Shown here: piece after piece, positions 1 through 10,760 of the stretch
Layout: the number at the start of each line of letters is the position of its first letter
Position numbering within the stretch: position 1 is the stretch's first letter
Source: Aerococcaceae bacterium DSM 111020
Lineage (GTDB): Bacteria; Bacillota; Bacilli; Lactobacillales; Aerococcaceae
Reading direction: 5' to 3'
NCBI GenBank assembly: GCA_015863185.1
Contig: JACBXP010000001.1
Coordinates: 169,823 to 233,822 of the forward strand
DNA: 64,000 nt
The notes under the pieces: generated by a model
The model's database searches: none
What the model saw: the letters and a program-made list of their open reading frames with translations, nothing else
Told to the model about the DNA's origin: nothing
Translations under genes and position numbers: made by a program

Positions 1-45
1 ATCTATATAATAAAAGTAGATAAAAAATAGTAGATTTGAGGTTGA

Positions 46-1551
<1,506 letters not shown>

Positions 1552-1572
1552 ATGATAGAGAAGGAGATATAA

Positions 1573-3414
1573 ATGAAATTTTCAAGAGAAAGTCGTCAAA
1601 ATGCTATCCGACGGATGCAAGACCGTGAATTAGATCTATTAATCATCGGAGGGGGAATTACAGGTGCAGGAGTGGCCTTACAAGCAGCTGCTTCTGGTTT
1701 AGAGACTGGTCTTATTGAAATGCAAGACTTTGCTGAAGGAACCTCTAGCCGCTCCACTAAATTAGTGCATGGGGGCATCCGTTATTTGAAACACTTTGAT
1801 GTCGAGGTTGTTTCTGATACTGTTCAAGAGCGTGCGGTAGTGCAACAAATTGCGCCACATATTCCTAAACCGGATCCTATGATTTTACCGATTTATGATG
1901 AACCAGGTGCGACGTTTAATATGTTTCGATTAAAAGTTGCAATGGACCTCTATGATTTATTAGCAGGGGTTCAGACTACCTCCTATGCCAATCAAGTCTT
2001 AAGTGCTGATGAAGTTCTTTCTGAAGTACCTGGATTAAAGAAAGAAGGACTTCAAGGTGGTGGACGCTATTTAGACTTTAATAATAGTGATATTCGCTTA
2101 GTGATTGAAAATATTAAACGTGCTCATTATGACGGTGCCTTAATCGCGAGTCGGGTCGAAGCAATTGGTTATACCTATGATGAAGCAGGTAAAATTAATG
2201 GTGTCCAGGCTAAAGATCGTTTAACGGATGAAGAATTCGAGATTAAAGCACGGATCGTCATTAATACGACAGGTCCATGGTCTGATGAAACGAGAAACTT
2301 AGACCGTGAAGGTGAGGAAGAAATTCGACAAATGCGACCAACAAAAGGAGTGCATTTAGTCATTGATGCAGCTAAATTAAAAGTGCCTAATCCTATATAT
2401 TTTGACAGTGGACATAATGATGGCCGGATGATATTTGTGATTCCACGTGAAGATAAAACATATTTTGGAACAACGGATACGGATTATCAAGGAGACTTAA
2501 AACATCCGCAAGTCACTCAGGATGATGTTGATTATTTATTGAGTGCGGTCAATGGACGCTTCCCTGATGCTAAGATTGAATTATCTGATATCGAATCCTC
2601 TTGGGCAGGCTTACGTCCTCTTCTCGCAGGAAACTCTTCTTCAGATTATAATGGTGGGGATAGCGGTAAATTAACCGACGAAAGTTTTGATCAACTCATT
2701 GATTCTGTTCAAGGTTACTTGAATAAAGAACAGAGCCGAGACGAAGTAGAAGGTGTTGTAGCAAATCTAGAAGGAAGCTTATCAGAGCAAAATCTCGATC
2801 CTTCGGAAGTGTCACGTGGCTCAAGTTTAGATATTGATGATAATGGTTTAATTAATCTTGCGGGTGGTAAGATAACAGACTATCGTAAAATGGCAGCAGG
2901 GGCTCTAGCTAAAATTATAGAAATATTAGCGGAAAAATTTGATCGTCATTTCCGGGCAGTCAATTCTCGAACTTATCCAGTATCTGGAGGAGAATTGAAT
3001 CCAGATAATATCGAACGTGAATTTGAAGCTTATGCGCAAATTGGAGTGAGCCAAGGATTGAAAGCAGATGAAGCTTATGAAATTGCATCACTATACGGTT
3101 CGAATGCACCAAAAGTATTCCAATTAGTCGGTCAATTCGAACAAGATGAACGTTTAACATTGAAAGAAAATTTAATGTTAATGTATGCAATAGACTTTGA
3201 AATGACATTGACGCCGATTGATTATTTCCTTCGTCGAACAAATTATCTATTATTTAAACGTGATGAAGTCGATGCATTAGTCGAACCTGTTCTTGATATT
3301 ATGGCACAAGAATATGATTGGTCAGAAGAAGAACGTGCTAAACAAGCTGAACAATTACAAGCAGTGCTTGATGAAAATGATTTAATTGATTTAAAAGAAG
3401 GAAATGAGGAATAA
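1573..3414 (+). CDS. glpO: Glycerol-3-phosphate oxidase (GlpO type)
   Basis: FAD enzyme oxidising glycerol-3-phosphate to dihydroxyacetone phosphate at the membrane face. The N-terminal dinucleotide-binding motif IIGGGITGAGVA lies near residue 25, followed by the family segment SSRSTKLVHGGIRYLK. At 613 residues it is longer than respiratory GlpD proteins. Residues about 350-415 hold the acidic and serine-rich insertion seen in lactic acid bacterial alpha-glycerophosphate oxidases, which reduce O2 to H2O2, so I favour the oxidase over the dehydrogenase. It sits between glpK and glpF with a clear AGAAGGAG ribosome site. Peroxide formation is inferred from family features, not seen directly. Confidence 0.93.
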   Translation: MKFSRESRQNAIRRMQDRELDLLIIGGGITGAGVALQAAASGLETGLIEMQDFAEGTSSRSTKLVHGGIRYLKHFDVEVVSDTVQERAVVQQIAPHIPKPDPMILPIYDEPGATFNMFRLKVAMDLYDLLAGVQTTSYANQVLSADEVLSEVPGLKKEGLQGGGRYLDFNNSDIRLVIENIKRAHYDGALIASRVEAIGYTYDEAGKINGVQAKDRLTDEEFEIKARIVINTTGPWSDETRNLDREGEEEIRQMRPTKGVHLVIDAAKLKVPNPIYFDSGHNDGRMIFVIPREDKTYFGTTDTDYQGDLKHPQVTQDDVDYLLSAVNGRFPDAKIELSDIESSWAGLRPLLAGNSSSDYNGGDSGKLTDESFDQLIDSVQGYLNKEQSRDEVEGVVANLEGSLSEQNLDPSEVSRGSSLDIDDNGLINLAGGKITDYRKMAAGALAKIIEILAEKFDRHFRAVNSRTYPVSGGELNPDNIEREFEAYAQIGVSQGLKADEAYEIASLYGSNAPKVFQLVGQFEQDERLTLKENLMLMYAIDFEMTLTPIDYFLRRTNYLLFKRDEVDALVEPVLDIMAQEYDWSEEERAKQAEQLQAVLDENDLIDLKEGNEE

Positions 3415-3416
3415 TC

Positions 3417-4130
3417 ATGACAATCGATGTAATTGGAGAATTTATTGGAACATTACTGCTTATTTTTCTAGGTGACGGGGTTGTGGCCAATGTCAGTTTA
3501 AGACATTCTAAAGGAGAAAATGCTGGCTGGGTAGCGATTGCGATGGGATGGGGCTTTGCAGTTGGTGTGGCAGCATATGCTACAGGACATTTAGGGCCTG
3601 CCCACTTGAACCCGGCAGTTAGCTTAGCATTTGCAATAAGTGGTGACATTACTTGGCTTGTTTTCATGAAATATGTGATTGCCCAAATGCTCGGCGGACT
3701 ATTGGGTGCGATTCTGGTGTGGGTTATGTACCGACCACACTTTGAAGAAACAGAAGACCCAGCGACGATTCTTGGTGTATTTGCCACAGGGCCAGCGATT
3801 CGTTCCTATGGCGATAATTTTATCAGTGAAGTTCTTGGAACATTTGTCCTTGTGTTTGGCATTATGGCTTTTGGGTATACAGAGATGGCACCAGGATTTG
3901 GAACCACAGTCGTTGCGATGTTGATCATGAGTATCGGTTTATCCCTAGGAGGTCCAACCGGTTATGCAATCAATCCTGCGCGTGACTTAGCTCCTCGTAT
4001 CGTGCATGCTATTTTACCGATCACTCATAAAGGAGATAGTGATTGGGGATATAGTTGGATTCCGATAGTAGGGCCACTTGTAGGTGGTATTATTGCTGCG
4101 TTGATTATCAGTTGGATTCCAGTAGTATAA
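3417..4130 (+). CDS. glpF: Glycerol uptake facilitator (aquaglyceroporin)
   Basis: MIP-family channel for passive glycerol entry, a six-helix membrane protein of 237 residues. Both pore motifs are present: HLNPAVSLA in the first half and AINPARDLAPR in the second. The Asp after NPAR is typical of glycerol-conducting members rather than water-only aquaporins. It starts 2 bases after the glpO stop codon, so the two are probably translationally coupled. It is the last gene of the glp operon and is followed by a strong bidirectional terminator shared with the convergent uvrC. Confidence 0.95.
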   Translation: MTIDVIGEFIGTLLLIFLGDGVVANVSLRHSKGENAGWVAIAMGWGFAVGVAAYATGHLGPAHLNPAVSLAFAISGDITWLVFMKYVIAQMLGGLLGAILVWVMYRPHFEETEDPATILGVFATGPAIRSYGDNFISEVLGTFVLVFGIMAFGYTEMAPGFGTTVVAMLIMSIGLSLGGPTGYAINPARDLAPRIVHAILPITHKGDSDWGYSWIPIVGPLVGGIIAALIISWIPVV

Positions 4131-4153
4131 TATGCATTAACTTTTTATCAATG

Positions 4154-4195
4154 TAAAAAACATTCGTCGGATATTATATCTGACGAATGTTTTTC
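4154..4195. terminator. Bidirectional Rho-independent terminator between glpF and uvrC
   Basis: The arms AAAAACATTCGTCGGA and TCTGACGAATGTTTTT pair over about 16 bases (one G-T) around a 7-base loop. A-rich and T-rich flanks let it work for both convergent genes. Confidence 0.9.
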
Positions 4196-4201
4196 TGTAT
4201 A

Positions 4202-6013
4202 TTATTTAACTTTAGCGAATTCTTCTGACATCGCTTCCTTGACACGTTCTGCAGTAGGGCGTGGAATGCCAAGATCAGTAATTTCTTCAATTTTTGCTTC
4301 ATGAATACGTTTCAGCGATTTAAAATGCTTGAGCAGTTTTGTTCGCGTCTTTGGACCGACTCCAGGAATTTTATCTAATATGGAGCCAAAGGTTAATTTA
4401 CTACGAACATTTCGATGATAACTGATAGCATAACGGTGGACTTCTTCTTGAATGCGTTGAATAAGATGAAAGGCTTGGCTTCTGGGATCCACATCAACAA
4501 TTTCTTCCGTGTAGCCATCCATTAGCGCCGCTGTTTTATGTTGGTCATTTTTGACCATACCAGCAACTGGAATCGCAATACCTAGTTCATTCTCCAAGAC
4601 GTCTCGTGCAGCACGAATTTGGATTTTTCCGCCATCCATTAGAATTAAGTCAGGAAGAGGCTTTTCTTCACGCAATAATCGCGTATAACGGCGGCGAATC
4701 ACTTCTTGTGTGGATGCGAATTCATCGGCTCCTTCTACTGTTTTAATTTTAAATTTTCGGTAACTTTTACGGTCTGGCTTACCATGCCGGTAGACCACCA
4801 TTCCAGAAACAGCATTGCTTCCTTGGATATTGGAATGGTCAAAGGATTCAATATAGTCAGCTCGGGGAATATTTAATAACTCTGCCAATTCATCCACCGC
4901 AAGAATAGTTTTCTTCTCACTCATCTCGATGAGACGGAAATGTTCATCTAACGAGATTTTACTGTTTTTTTCGCAGAGTTCGAGCATGCTTCTTTTTTTC
5001 CCTCGTAGAGGCGTTACAACGGAAATATTTAGGAAATCTGTTAATAAACTTTTATCCACATCGCTAGGGACAAGTAATTGTTTTGGTTTAATTTGTGCTT
5101 GTTCTTGATAAAAACGAGCAATGAGAGTTGTGACTTCATCCTCTGGATTACCATAGCTGGGTTCCACGATGGCTTTGCGCTTCAAGATAGAACCTTGACG
5201 TAACATAAACACTTGCACAGAAATCCAGCCACGATCTAGTGTGTAAGCAATCACGTCCGTATTATCATAATCTTTACTCATAATATTTTGACGCTCAACA
5301 GTTGTATTGATGTAATCAATTTGATCGCGGTAATCCGCCGCCATTTCAAAGTCTAATTTTTCCGCGGCCTTTTCCATTTTTTGGGTGAGTGATTGTTTAA
5401 CTTCTTGGGTGTCTCCATTGAAAAAACGCTCAATTTGAGCAATGTTTTGTTGATATTCTTCACGAGGGACTTCATGATCACAAGGCCCAATGCACTGGCC
5501 GAGATGGTAGTAGAAACAGGCTCTTTTTTCATTTTTTGGACAGTGACGTAACGGATATGCCTTCGTTAAAACTTGTTGTGTATTGGTAGCTGCAAACACA
5601 TTGGGAAAAGGACCAAAGTATTTTCCGCCATCTTTTTTAACTTCATTGGTAATAATTAATTGGGGATCCCGTTCATTGGTGATTTTTAAATAAGGATACA
5701 TCGTCCCATCTTTCAATTTAATATTGTATTGAGGACGGTATTTTTGGATGAGATTAATTTCAAGAATTAATGCTTCCTTATTACTATTGGTAATTATTGT
5801 TTCAAAATGAGTGATTTCAGACACCAATTTGGTGGTTTTTGTATCATGTGCGCCACGGAAATAAGAGCGAACACGATTTTTTAAGTTTTTTGCTTTACCA
5901 ACATAAATAATCTGATCATGCTTGTCTTTCATCAGATAACAACCAGGAAGATCGGGGAGTAATTTTAAATGTTGTTCGATATTTTGTTTGATTTTTTGAC
6001 GTTCACTAGTCAA
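4202..6013 (-). CDS. uvrC: Excinuclease ABC subunit C
   Basis: The nuclease that makes both incisions in nucleotide-excision repair with UvrA and UvrB. At 603 residues it is the usual length. The N-terminal GIY-YIG nuclease includes GCYLMKDKHDQIIYVGKAKN (residues about 24-43). A UVR motif for UvrB contact lies near 205-240, the RNase H-like nuclease includes LMDGGKIQI, and a C-terminal helix-hairpin-helix pair includes IPGVGPKTRTKLL. The start is TTG, chosen because AAAGGAG lies at the right distance upstream and no ATG fits. It is monocistronic, with its own promoter at 6084-6113. Confidence 0.97.
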   Translation of the reverse strand: MTSERQKIKQNIEQHLKLLPDLPGCYLMKDKHDQIIYVGKAKNLKNRVRSYFRGAHDTKTTKLVSEITHFETIITNSNKEALILEINLIQKYRPQYNIKLKDGTMYPYLKITNERDPQLIITNEVKKDGGKYFGPFPNVFAATNTQQVLTKAYPLRHCPKNEKRACFYYHLGQCIGPCDHEVPREEYQQNIAQIERFFNGDTQEVKQSLTQKMEKAAEKLDFEMAADYRDQIDYINTTVERQNIMSKDYDNTDVIAYTLDRGWISVQVFMLRQGSILKRKAIVEPSYGNPEDEVTTLIARFYQEQAQIKPKQLLVPSDVDKSLLTDFLNISVVTPLRGKKRSMLELCEKNSKISLDEHFRLIEMSEKKTILAVDELAELLNIPRADYIESFDHSNIQGSNAVSGMVVYRHGKPDRKSYRKFKIKTVEGADEFASTQEVIRRRYTRLLREEKPLPDLILMDGGKIQIRAARDVLENELGIAIPVAGMVKNDQHKTAALMDGYTEEIVDVDPRSQAFHLIQRIQEEVHRYAISYHRNVRSKLTFGSILDKIPGVGPKTRTKLLKHFKSLKRIHEAKIEEITDLGIPRPTAERVKEAMSEEFAKVK

Positions 6014-6083
6014 ATCTTTCGCTCCTTTACTTAAATTTTATTATTTATTTAGGTTTGTAAACACTTGTTTTCTTATCTTATCT

Positions 6084-6113
6084 ATTATAGCAAAAAATTG
6101 ATTAAAAAGTTAA
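6084..6113 (-). promoter_or_regulatory. uvrC promoter
   Basis: On the minus strand TTAACT and TATAAT are 18 bases apart, and TG sits one base before the -10 box (extended -10). It lies about 75 bases upstream of the uvrC start. Confidence 0.6.
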
Positions 6114-6192
6114 CAATGTGTTCGCGTTGTGTTCGCCTCAACAATTAAAATGATTAATTTAATCGTCCCTGTCTCGAAACAAGGTTGCTCTA

Positions 6193-6201
6193 TGCTATAA
6201 T
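6193..6201 (+). promoter_or_regulatory. Extended -10 promoter for the M3 peptidase operon
   Basis: TGCTATAAT is a perfect extended -10 about 33 bases before the start codon. No good -35 is visible at 17 bases, as is common for TGn promoters. Confidence 0.55.
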
Positions 6202-6233
6202 TGAGTTATCAGATTAGAAGGTGAGTGATTGCA

Positions 6234-7934
6234 GTGCAATTCAATGAATTTCCATACCGACGTATTGATATTGAACAGACAAAACAACAGTTTAACGATT
6301 TAAATTCTCAATTAAAACAAGTTGATAATTCTGAAGATGCTTTAAAGATTATTCAGGATATTCAACAATTACAAGCAACCATTGATACAAATGAAACATT
6401 GGTAAGTATTCGACATTCTTTAGATACAGAAGATTCATTTTATGAAGCGGAGACAGCATTCTGGGATGAATATCGTCCAATTATTGAAGAATGGATGAAT
6501 GATTATTATCGAATTGTGTTGGATTTGCCTTTTAGAGAAGCGCTAGAAGAAGAATTGTCTACAACATTTTTCAAATTAATTGAATTACAATTACAAGTTT
6601 TCTCTCCAGAAATTATCCCGCAATTACAACGAGAAAATCAATTAATTACGAAATATAATCAACTGATAGCTTCAGCAAAAATTGAGTTTCAAGGAGAAAT
6701 TTATAATCTCCCAAGTATGACACCATTTATCGAAAGTCAAGACCGTTCAGTGAGAAAGGCAGCTCAAGAAGCGATGACTGAGTTCTTCCGGGATCATTTA
6801 GATGATTTTGATCAGATATATGATGAAATGGTGCAAGTTCGTGATAAGATGGCACGAACACTTGGCTTTAATAATTATACAGAAATGGGATATGCTCGGA
6901 TGTCTCGTTTAGATTATAATCGCCAGGATGTTGAAGGATATCGTGAAGCAGTATTAGAGCATATTGTGCCTCTGGTTCAAGAAATGTATGATGCACAAGC
7001 AAAACGATTAGATCTAGATACCTTATATTATTATGATTTACCTGTTAGCTTCAAAACAGGAAATGCTAAGCCTATGGGTGATGCAGAGCAATTGACTCAA
7101 ATTGCGTCTCATATGTATCATGAGATGTCTCCTGAAACAGCTGAATTCTTTGAATTCATGACCGGACATCATTTGATGGACTTAGAAGCGAAACCAGGAA
7201 AACAAAGTGGCGGATACTGTACTTATTTACCAGATTTTAAATCGCCATTTATTTTTGCGAATTTCAATGGAACATCTGGCGACGTAGATGTGTTAACGCA
7301 TGAGGTGGGACATGCTTTCCAAATTTATCAATCACGTTGGATCACAACGCCTGAAGTTATTTGGCCTACATATGAGACTTGTGAGATTCATTCTATGTCG
7401 ATGGAATTCTTTGCTTGGCCATGGATGGAACAATTCTTTGGCGATGCAAGTGAAAAATATAAATATGATCATTTGAGTGAAGCAGTGAAATTCTTACCTT
7501 ACGGTGTATTAGTTGATCATTTCCAACATGAAGTTTATGACCATCCTGAATGGACTCCTGAGGAAAGAAGACAAACTTGGCGACGATTGGAAAAAACCTA
7601 TCTACCTTGGAAGGATTATGCGGACAATGAGTTATTAGAGTCGGGTGTGTATTGGTTCAGACAAGGCCATATCTTCTCATCCCCATTCTATTATATCGAT
7701 TATACTTTAGCACAAATATGTGCATTACAATTCTTCCAAAAAATTAATAGTGGGGCGATTAATGAATCCTGGGCAGATTATTTACGTATTTGTCGACTCG
7801 GTGGGACAGAAACATTCTTATCTGTTGTTGAAAAAGCGAATTTGACCTCGCCGTTTGAACCCAATATCCTAGCGACTATTTCAGAAACGGTAAAAAATTA
7901 TTTACAGTCAGTTGATACGTCTGCGTTTCAATAA
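6234..7934 (+). CDS. M3 family oligoendopeptidase (PepF-like)
   Basis: Cytoplasmic zinc metallopeptidase that cleaves short peptides. The zinc site HEVGH lies near residues 356-360 of the 566-residue product, and the downstream ETCEIHSMSMEFF segment supplies the third ligand Glu. Length and layout fit the M3 oligoendopeptidase branch related to PepF. GTG at 6234 is preferred over GTG at 6225 because AAGGTGA at 6218-6224 gives proper spacing and the protein then begins MQFNEFPY. It leads a run of five close genes. The exact peptide substrates are unknown. Confidence 0.92.
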   Translation: MQFNEFPYRRIDIEQTKQQFNDLNSQLKQVDNSEDALKIIQDIQQLQATIDTNETLVSIRHSLDTEDSFYEAETAFWDEYRPIIEEWMNDYYRIVLDLPFREALEEELSTTFFKLIELQLQVFSPEIIPQLQRENQLITKYNQLIASAKIEFQGEIYNLPSMTPFIESQDRSVRKAAQEAMTEFFRDHLDDFDQIYDEMVQVRDKMARTLGFNNYTEMGYARMSRLDYNRQDVEGYREAVLEHIVPLVQEMYDAQAKRLDLDTLYYYDLPVSFKTGNAKPMGDAEQLTQIASHMYHEMSPETAEFFEFMTGHHLMDLEAKPGKQSGGYCTYLPDFKSPFIFANFNGTSGDVDVLTHEVGHAFQIYQSRWITTPEVIWPTYETCEIHSMSMEFFAWPWMEQFFGDASEKYKYDHLSEAVKFLPYGVLVDHFQHEVYDHPEWTPEERRQTWRRLEKTYLPWKDYADNELLESGVYWFRQGHIFSSPFYYIDYTLAQICALQFFQKINSGAINESWADYLRICRLGGTETFLSVVEKANLTSPFEPNILATISETVKNYLQSVDTSAFQ

Positions 7935-7947
7935 TTAGGAGGAAACA

Positions 7948-8991
7948 ATGATTAATATAGGAACGATTGGTACATCTTGGATTACGGAGGAGTTTCTCCG
8001 TGCCGCTCAATTAACAAATTTATATCACTTACAAGGGGTGTATTCACGTTCGGCAGATTCGGGAAAAGATCTAGCAACAGTATTCAATGCCAATTATTAT
8101 ACAGATGAACTCAATAATTTATTATTTGATCCAGATATTGATGCCATCTATATCGCTAGTCCGAATGCTTTACACTACCAACAAGCTCGTCGTGCCATTC
8201 AAGCAGGAAAACATGTCATTATTGAAAAACCAATGACATCCTCTGTTAAACAATGGAATGCATTGCATGACTTAGCAAATGAAAAGAATGTGTTTGTTTT
8301 CGAGGGTGCTCATCACATCCATAATCGCAATTATCAACGTTTAAGACAAATTGTTCGCAAAAAAATGGATGAAAAAACACAACCTTTTTTTGGAGCCAAT
8401 CTTAATATAGGACAATATTCTTCAAGATATTTGCGTTATTTAGATGATATGGAACGGGGTAAAAAAGGGCCGAATGTGTTCTCATTGGAGATGTCAGGTG
8501 GTACTTTGATGGATTTAGGTGTTTATCCGATTTATGTAGCGATGGATTTATTTGGGACTCCGTCATCTGTCCGTTATTTAACCCAAAAAGGTCCAAATGG
8601 TATCGATTTATTTGGACATGTTCATCTCACTTACCCTGATTTCTTTGTCAATATATTTATCTCTAAAGCTGTTCATTCAGAATTAAATAGTGAGATTTAT
8701 ATTGATGATGAAACACTCGTAGTACATGATATATCACGCATTTCACGGGTTGATTTAATCAATATGACAGGAGATCAAGCGACTTTAATTGATTACAAGC
8801 CTGAAAGTCCACTGTATGATGAACTGATTAACTTTGCTGAAATAATGGAAAATCCTGATGATCAACATACACAATTGATGTATGAGTATTGGAAACAATT
8901 GAGCTTACAAGTCGCACAGACGATGGAGCTGCTGCGTCGTTCAGCAGATTTATCCATCAAAAAAGAATTAGATGAGGGAATCGATGATTAA
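7948..8991 (+). CDS. Gfo/Idh/MocA family NAD(P)-dependent oxidoreductase
   Basis: The N-terminal Rossmann fold opens INIGTIGTSWITEEFL. It is followed by the family segment EKPMTSS (residues about 93-99), whose Lys is the usual catalytic residue, and a C-terminal alpha/beta substrate domain containing GGTLMDLGVYPI. The 347-residue length is normal. The family oxidises or reduces sugars, inositols and related compounds, and no residue visible here fixes the substrate. It is preceded by AGGAGG and follows the peptidase gene by 13 bases. Its last 8 bases overlap the start of the helicase gene, so they are likely co-translated. Confidence 0.9.
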   Translation: MINIGTIGTSWITEEFLRAAQLTNLYHLQGVYSRSADSGKDLATVFNANYYTDELNNLLFDPDIDAIYIASPNALHYQQARRAIQAGKHVIIEKPMTSSVKQWNALHDLANEKNVFVFEGAHHIHNRNYQRLRQIVRKKMDEKTQPFFGANLNIGQYSSRYLRYLDDMERGKKGPNVFSLEMSGGTLMDLGVYPIYVAMDLFGTPSSVRYLTQKGPNGIDLFGHVHLTYPDFFVNIFISKAVHSELNSEIYIDDETLVVHDISRISRVDLINMTGDQATLIDYKPESPLYDELINFAEIMENPDDQHTQLMYEYWKQLSLQVAQTMELLRRSADLSIKKELDEGIDD

Positions 8992-10180
8992 TCAATTAAG
9001 TCATTCTTTGCAAAAGAAATGGCAGCAACAAAACTTTGAACAAATGACGCCGATACAGAAGGCTTTATTTGACCCCATGATGCAAGGAAAATCCATTATT
9101 GCACATTCCCCGACTGGAACTGGGAAAACATTGGCATATTTATTGCCAATTATTCAAAAGACCGAAGCAACAAAGGAATTACAAGCGATTGTCTTTGCTC
9201 CAAGTCAAGAATTAGCAAAACAAATCTATGATGTTGCGTTAGAGTGGACTCAAGAAACGCCCCTAACGGTACAAATGATTATTGGTGGCGCAAATATGAA
9301 TCGACAAGTCGATGATTTAAAGGCAAAGCCAGAGATAATTATAGCGACTCCAGGACGATTTTCAGAAGTATTGGCGCAAAGTAGAAAATTAAAGGTTCAT
9401 ACCGTGCAACGGGTGGTTTTTGATGAAGCAGATTATTTAGTTTTAGATGGAGACAATGATACACTAAGTTCGGTCATCTCCAGTATAACTAAACGATTGC
9501 TTCGGGATGTCGTTTATTTATTTATTAGTGCAACACCTTCTGATGCTTTAAATCAAGTGGCTAATCAATTAACAGATTCGTTGAAAGAGATTCAAGTGAC
9601 GGATAGATTGGATACCGTGCAACATGTATATTTAGAAGTCACCAATCGAAAGAAAGACGATATGTTAAGACAATTGGCTCATATTGACGGTATGTATGGG
9701 ATCATATTTTTTGAACAAATTCAACAAATCGAACAAGTGGCAGCTAAACTTCTATATCATGGTATTCCCATCAGTGTGTTACATGGAGATTTAAATAAAA
9801 CAGAAAGAAAAATGGCTTTAACTTTATTTAGAGAAGGTAAAACTGTCTTTTTATTGACGACAGATATGGCGAGTCGTGGTATAGATGTTCCTGAAGTGGC
9901 CTGTGTGATTCATTATAACCGTGTCTGTGATAAAGAGACTTATGTTCATCGTTCTGGCCGGACCGGTCGAATGGGGCATCCTGGTCTAGTACTGTCGTTA
10001 GTGAATCAACAGGAGTATCAAGAGCTGATTAAGATTCTAAACGACACTTATCCATTGGAAGAAGTGGGTCTCTATCAGGGGATGCTAATGTCTATTGACG
10101 ACATGGAACAACTCAAAGTACAACGTTCTTCGCAACCAAAAGTTAAGAAAAAGCGTAAGAAGAAAAAGCGGAAATCATAA
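8984..10180 (+). CDS. DEAD-box RNA helicase
   Basis: ATP-dependent RNA helicase of the two-domain DEAD-box type, 398 residues. Visible motifs are the Q motif (FEQMTPIQ), Walker A (SPTGTGKT), PTREL-like APSQELA, TPGR, DEAD written as DEAD in VVFDEADYLV, SAT, the C-terminal TTDMASRGIDVPEV and HRSGRTGRMG. The tail ends in a Lys/Arg-rich stretch suited to RNA contact. ATG at 8984 is chosen because GAGGG precedes it; an in-frame ATG at 8972 lacks a ribosome site. It is likely a cold-shock or ribosome-biogenesis helicase such as CshB or YfmL, but which one is uncertain. Confidence 0.92.
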   Translation: MINQLSHSLQKKWQQQNFEQMTPIQKALFDPMMQGKSIIAHSPTGTGKTLAYLLPIIQKTEATKELQAIVFAPSQELAKQIYDVALEWTQETPLTVQMIIGGANMNRQVDDLKAKPEIIIATPGRFSEVLAQSRKLKVHTVQRVVFDEADYLVLDGDNDTLSSVISSITKRLLRDVVYLFISATPSDALNQVANQLTDSLKEIQVTDRLDTVQHVYLEVTNRKKDDMLRQLAHIDGMYGIIFFEQIQQIEQVAAKLLYHGIPISVLHGDLNKTERKMALTLFREGKTVFLLTTDMASRGIDVPEVACVIHYNRVCDKETYVHRSGRTGRMGHPGLVLSLVNQQEYQELIKILNDTYPLEEVGLYQGMLMSIDDMEQLKVQRSSQPKVKKKRKKKKRKS

Positions 10181-10214
10181 GTTCAGTCCAGTGAAGGAGG
10201 CTCTTATTAAACAA

Positions 10215-10760
10215 ATGAAGCAATCTATTCAATGGCACGGTATTCCCACAAAAGAGATGCGACCTTATCGTAAATATATCAATCGAGAACACCCTGGATA
10301 TTGTGGGACTTATGTGAGTGCGGTAATGATTCATTATATGGTGCAAAGTCAACGTCAATATTCATTATCAATGCCTCTCTTGCTTTCCGCATTGAAAGGT
10401 GTTGTTGATTTGCGACTACCATATATTGGAACCTATGCGAGAGATTTAGTTAGCGGGATGAATGAGCTATTGGATGAAGATATCTATCAAGCACATTGGC
10501 GGTATCATCATCGTGGCTTCATTCAAGAAAAATTAAATAATACTTCTCCATTACCCATTATTGTTGGAACCTTATCTTTGTTTGGGAGTTCGTATGGGAA
10601 TCATTGGTTATTAGCTTATGCTTATGGTTACAATTCAGATGGGAAGCTTTATTACAAATGTTATGACAATCATGGAAAAATCGATGCGGTGATCCCCGCT
10701 TCGCAATTGGCCGTAATTGTGTGGCTAGAAAGGAAGGAACAGATTGACAAAAGAATTTGA
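10215..10760 (+). CDS. C39-like cysteine peptidase-fold protein
   Basis: Protein of 181 residues with a papain/C39-like arrangement: Cys30 in HPGYCGTYVSAV, His130 in YGNHWLLAYAY and Asp151 or Asn152 in CYDNHGK. There is no signal peptide, transmembrane helix or ABC domain, so it is a stand-alone cytoplasmic member rather than a bacteriocin-exporter peptidase. The open frame extends upstream to 10095, but GAAGGAGG at 10193-10200 points to ATG 10215. The 14-base spacing is a little long, so an ATT at 10206 is possible. It overlaps the gor start by 17 bases. The target is unknown. Confidence 0.72.
   Translation: MKQSIQWHGIPTKEMRPYRKYINREHPGYCGTYVSAVMIHYMVQSQRQYSLSMPLLLSALKGVVDLRLPYIGTYARDLVSGMNELLDEDIYQAHWRYHHRGFIQEKLNNTSPLPIIVGTLSLFGSSYGNHWLLAYAYGYNSDGKLYYKCYDNHGKIDAVIPASQLAVIVWLERKEQIDKRI

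Noticed and set aside
3338..3787. Minus-strand 149-codon open frame over glpO-glpF
   Set aside because: It lies antisense to two strongly supported genes, has no ribosome site and encodes low-complexity Pro/Ala-rich sequence typical of a shadow frame.
8972..8983. Upstream in-frame ATG of the DEAD-box helicase
   Set aside because: It lies inside the oxidoreductase gene without a ribosome site, whereas GAGGG points to ATG 8984.
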